DNA of 64,000 nt from the NCBI GenBank assembly GCA_017518735.1, contig JAFWTY010000008.1, forward strand, positions 1 to 64,000, read 5' to 3'. The position numbers and the translations under genes are program-made. Source of the DNA: Lachnospiraceae bacterium (GTDB lineage Bacteria > Bacillota > Clostridia > Lachnospirales > Lachnospiraceae). Shown piece after piece: positions 63,456-64,000 of this stretch. Positions within the stretch are counted from its first letter, which is position 1. Each line of letters begins with the position of its first letter. The notes beneath the pieces are model-generated. The model was given only the letters and a program-made list of their open reading frames with translations. It did no database searches and was not told the DNA's origin.

Positions 63456-64000
63456 ATGCCATTCAAAACTATTGCAGGAATTGCAATCGCAGTTGTAGTA
63501 TTCGTAATATTCTTCTTCATCGGTTATGTGAAGGCGCCTCCTGACATGGCGTACATCATTTCCGGTATGCGAAGAAAAGCCAGATTTGCAATCGGTAAGG
63601 CAACGATTCGTGTTCCGTTCTTTGAAAGACTGGACAAGTTGAATTTAAGATTGATCCCGATTGATGTAAAAACATCCAATGCGGTACCTACCGCGGACTA
63701 CATTAACATCAACGTGGACGCAACCGTAAACGTAAAGATCAGTTCCGAGCCGGACAAATTGCACCTGGCAGCGGAAAACTTCTTGAACCGTCCTACCGAA
63801 TACATCGCCAGCGTAGCCAGAGAAGTACTCGAAGGCAACGTTCGTGAGATCGTAGGTAAGATGAAACTCGAAGAAATGGTTTCCGACCGTCAGAAATTCG
63901 CAAACCTGGTAAAGGAAAATGCGGAGCCGGACCTTGCAGCCATGGGACTCGATATCATTTCCTTCAACGTTCAGAATTTTGTGGACGGAAATGAAGTAAT
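63456..64000 (+). CDS. Flotillin-like SPFH protein (3' end outside the window)
   Basis: At least 181 residues from an ATG with AAGGAGGG upstream. One hydrophobic N-terminal helix (about 5-25), then SPFH/Band 7 domain: YVKAPPDMAYIISGMRRKARFAIGKATIRVPFFERLDKLNL, PTADYININVDATVNVKI and VLEGNVREIVGKMKLEEMV. This is the YqiK/flotillin pattern; the coiled-coil tail is past the window end. Membrane microdomain scaffold. Confidence 0.9.
   Translation, partial: MPFKTIAGIAIAVVVFVIFFFIGYVKAPPDMAYIISGMRRKARFAIGKATIRVPFFERLDKLNLRLIPIDVKTSNAVPTADYININVDATVNVKISSEPDKLHLAAENFLNRPTEYIASVAREVLEGNVREIVGKMKLEEMVSDRQKFANLVKENAEPDLAAMGLDIISFNVQNFVDGNEV

Overview
The window looks like a chromosome segment of an anaerobic Gram-positive clostridium, most like Lachnospiraceae. 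Pointers are class III fructose-bisphosphatase, a FakA/FakB/PlsX lipid module, GdpP-RplI-DnaB, small Cys-rich proteins of a type I associate with that family, AGGAGG-type ribosome sites, a c-di-GMP-I riboswitch and an F-type ATP synthase whose c subunit carries a sodium-binding signature. No tRNA, rRNA or CRISPR array was found. The placement is inferred from gene content only.

Layout. 1-16.6 kb is an accessory region: the end of an IS110-type transposase; a 9.5-kb secreted Rhs/YD-repeat polymorphic toxin carrying a C-type lectin domain, with its immunity gene and a displaced toxin-tip remnant; a broken HipA-like kinase followed by a protein with a recombinase-type HTH; a membrane-anchored solute-binding-like protein; a broken AAA ATPase; and an intact AAA/DUF4143 ATPase whose promoter is flanked by repeats at 32-nt period. 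16.8-18.3 kb holds two paralogous two-pass membrane proteins. 18.4-30.9 kb is lipid-centred: a leftward operon (alpha/beta hydrolase, acyl-activating enzyme with carrier domain, two PlsC-like acyltransferases, acyl carrier protein, FAD oxidoreductase) diverges from a rightward operon (two FakB/DegV, FakA, PlsX) with back-to-back promoters 24474-24536, followed by a glycosyltransferase and a lipase-like hydrolase. 30.9-40.6 kb is mostly housekeeping (tadA, cardiolipin synthase, ferredoxin, gdpP-rplI-dnaB, rpsF-ssb-rpsR) plus a type IV pilin-like gene behind a c-di-GMP riboswitch and terminator. 40.6-49.6 kb holds a sirtuin, zinc-ribbon proteins, a DUF4037/TPR pair, fbp, an Smr protein and a two-component system. 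49.7-57 kb is the complete atp operon (leftward). 57-64 kb has a DUF402 protein, a double-FHA ABC exporter, a ParE-type toxin-antitoxin pair, zinc-ribbon and DUF4352-like membrane proteins, a small XRE regulator and the start of a flotillin-like gene.

Working together: FakA/FakB phosphorylate exogenous fatty acids, PlsX links acyl-phosphate to acyl-ACP, and the divergent operon could activate and transfer acyl chains by its own carrier and acyltransferases, so this block is the best candidate for an undescribed lipid-remodelling system. The Rhs locus is a separate inter-bacterial competition system. All functions are read from sequence motifs by eye; no searches were run.
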